The position numbers and the translations under genes were made by a program. This document shows, piece after piece, positions 63,701-64,000 of a stretch of 64,000 nucleotides of DNA. The DNA is from Paracoccus sp. DMF-8 (GTDB lineage: Bacteria > Pseudomonadota > Alphaproteobacteria > Rhodobacterales > Rhodobacteraceae). The first letter of the stretch is position 1. Each line of letters opens with the position of its first letter. Below the pieces are notes generated by a model. The model did not search any database. It saw only the letters and a list, made by a program, of their open reading frames with translations, and was not told the DNA's origin. The stretch spans positions 248,001-312,000 of the forward strand of contig NZ_JARJHL010000003.1 of assembly GCF_029309835.1 (NCBI RefSeq). Reading direction: 5' to 3'.

Positions 63701-64000
63701 CATCACCTCGGCCTATCCGTTCGGCAGCAAGCAGCGCAGCCTGTCCATCGACAATTTCGCGCGGTTTTTCGGTCCGGGCGGCGAAATGGACCGCTATTTC
63801 ACCGAATATCTGGAGCCTTACGTCGAACGCACCGATCAGGGCCTGACCTATCTGGCCGACAAGGACATCACCAAACGCTTCAACCCGCAGACGCTGAAAC
63901 AGTTCGAACGCGCCGAACGCATCCGCCGCGCCTATTTCGCGGGCGGGGGCAGCCAGCCGCAGGTCGAAATCACCGTGGCGCAGGTCGATGCCCATCCGAC
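60708..64000 (+). CDS. tssM: T6SS membrane-complex protein TssM (IcmF), 3' end outside window
   Basis: A GTG start at 60708 overlaps the tssL stop (GTGA). About 1097 residues are visible and the frame stays open to the window edge. There are two N-terminal transmembrane helices (WTFIILGLLAFSLAVWF and LVSVLWRCVIIGVVLGAVAL), a cytoplasmic NTPase domain with GPPGAGKTT (residues 126-134), a third helix near residues 435-455 (LTAILAATLGAAGAFGY), and then the large periplasmic IcmF domain. TssM spans the envelope and with TssL forms the trans-envelope channel. No tssJ lipoprotein gene is seen nearby. Confidence 0.95.
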   Translation, partial: MTFTGLRLPRTRNRPWLRWTFIILGLLAFSLAVWFGGPMTGWGPLVSVLWRCVIIGVVLGAVALFQIIRWRRRVRAAREIEDALIPTEPEGDGKVLAEKMSEAMAVLKKTGGASYLYDLPWYVIIGPPGAGKTTALANSGIEFPLAQDQAISGFGGTRYVDFWFSEEAVMIDTAGRYTTQDSDAVADKASWAALLEQLKKTRPNRPINGVILSFSVEDMMKGDDLSLKHHAETVRARLAEIHEVLKIDFPVYVMFTKADLIAGFREYFASFSLNRRKLVWGVTFQNKDRKAITVESVPAEFDRLVRRLSDEIIDRMSEEPDGISRIAIFGLPGQMALLRGNVSNFLRRVFEPTRYKTNAILRGFYFTSGTQEGTPIDQVLGAMNRADEGMSFQPSFMSGKGKSFFIHDLLRRVIFPEQDWVSFDRKAVRRATVLRVSALTAILAATLGAAGAFGYSFWKNRNLVDTAQKDTAAYARAGIEELNREVIDDPDLRPVLSLLNHLEMMPAGYGDSQQDGFFEGLGLGQRDRVNRAATVAYSDALERMMRPRLVLDVERKMPEIIRSGEMTDIYRALKVYLLLGGEGESTDDAAIRSWFEQEWRSEYTDREGVDTRAQLGRHLDAMLKLDADRSTLLVTLDQTTVEAARAAIAQLPLDEQAYALIEDGIAATGIPEWQLAQAVPNAAQVFATRDGSDVNALAVPAIYTYEGFWAYFYDQLAVVEEQLRKDQWVLGDLASSNEIEGRLQRLERDLMERYRNDFIAAWNKVLNNLAMASMVADKPRYAALATASAAQNSPLLELVKAVDQQTWLVRELEGLEGLTPEALASGGSGGDAAQGAAGDVGNALISRVQSRSGGIQRMLIDAAQNQRGKGQSRVTTGGGSDTETYSVTRPIEQISDAFLRWHELVLGDVGQRPIDTVIGNFGAVYDNLKLAEHNPDQSAAAMPTLLNSLTRYNSQLPEQMAQLVDDAEGDFRSGASDASIETMNRALTNQITFFCRENITSAYPFGSKQRSLSIDNFARFFGPGGEMDRYFTEYLEPYVERTDQGLTYLADKDITKRFNPQTLKQFERAERIRRAYFAGGGSQPQVEITVAQVDAHP

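Noticed and set aside
31541..64000. Search for tssJ, vgrG, PAAR, ppkA or pppA in the T6SS region
   Set aside because: No frame in this range encodes a recognisable lipoprotein TssJ, VgrG spike, PAAR tip, kinase or phosphatase; they may lie beyond the window.
1..64000. CRISPR arrays, tRNA/rRNA genes, insertion sequences or prophage
   Set aside because: No regularly spaced repeats, cloverleaf sequences, rRNA stretches, transposase or phage protein motifs were found by eye; a covariance-model scan was not possible.

Overview
The window is GC-rich, densely packed bacterial DNA with many ATGA and GTGA stop/start overlaps. Gene content points to an alphaproteobacterium of the Rhodobacteraceae, probably Paracoccus-like: a five-step Hut pathway with HutF and HutG, a DUF2946/PCu(A)C/SCO copper cluster, DUF1036 and DUF6931 genes, and a type VI secretion (T6SS) cluster with no tssJ visible. 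This placement rests on gene content only. No rRNA, tRNA, CRISPR array, transposase or phage gene was recognised.

Layout: 1-1.5 kb, end of a sugar ABC-transporter operon (ATPase, KDG-kinase-like PfkB kinase). 1.6-3.8 kb, DEAD-box RNA helicase on the minus strand. 4.0-5.6 kb, copper delivery genes (DUF2946, PCu(A)C, SCO). 5.9-16.5 kb, one long minus-strand unit: hutI-hutH-hutG, then a CaiB-type CoA-transferase and an acyl-CoA dehydrogenase, then hutU and a polar amino-acid ABC transporter. A palindrome at 16.5 kb, likely the HutC operator, separates this from divergent hutF-hutC and a tripartite tricarboxylate (Tct) transporter. 21.9-25.5 kb, a siderophore-type ABC importer whose binding-protein gene has three frameshifts. 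25.7 kb, a small secreted protein. 26.1-31.2 kb, a TetR-controlled RND multidrug pump with a clear operator.

From 31.5 kb to the window end lies a T6SS locus: DUF6931, tagH (FHA), tssA, tssB, tssC, hcp, tssE, tssF, tssG, tssH(clpV), then tssK, tssL and tssM, the last running off the edge. Between tssH and tssK sits a 13.5-kb block: a minus-strand ExbB/ExbD/ExbD/TonB-like operon and plus-strand genes for a DUF1036 protein, a secreted protein, a degenerate-M23/lytic-transglycosylase fusion and a giant autotransporter of about 1950 residues.

Two ideas stand out. First, the CoA-transferase and dehydrogenase are translationally coupled inside the hut operon. Together they could convert imidazolepropionate to urocanate by a CaiA/CaiB-like CoA cycle, so the operon may degrade more than histidine. 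Second, the block inside the T6SS locus combines a proton-motive-force module, cell-wall hydrolases and a surface protein. TssL also carries four Thr-x-[Ile/Phe]-Gly motifs that could be read by the FHA protein TagH.

Six genes (tctB, tctA, the siderophore binding protein, the DUF1036 gene, the M23/transglycosylase fusion and tssK) have reading frames broken by single-base indels, mostly in short homopolymers. Sequencing or assembly error is the simplest explanation, and coordinates for these genes cover the inferred full gene.
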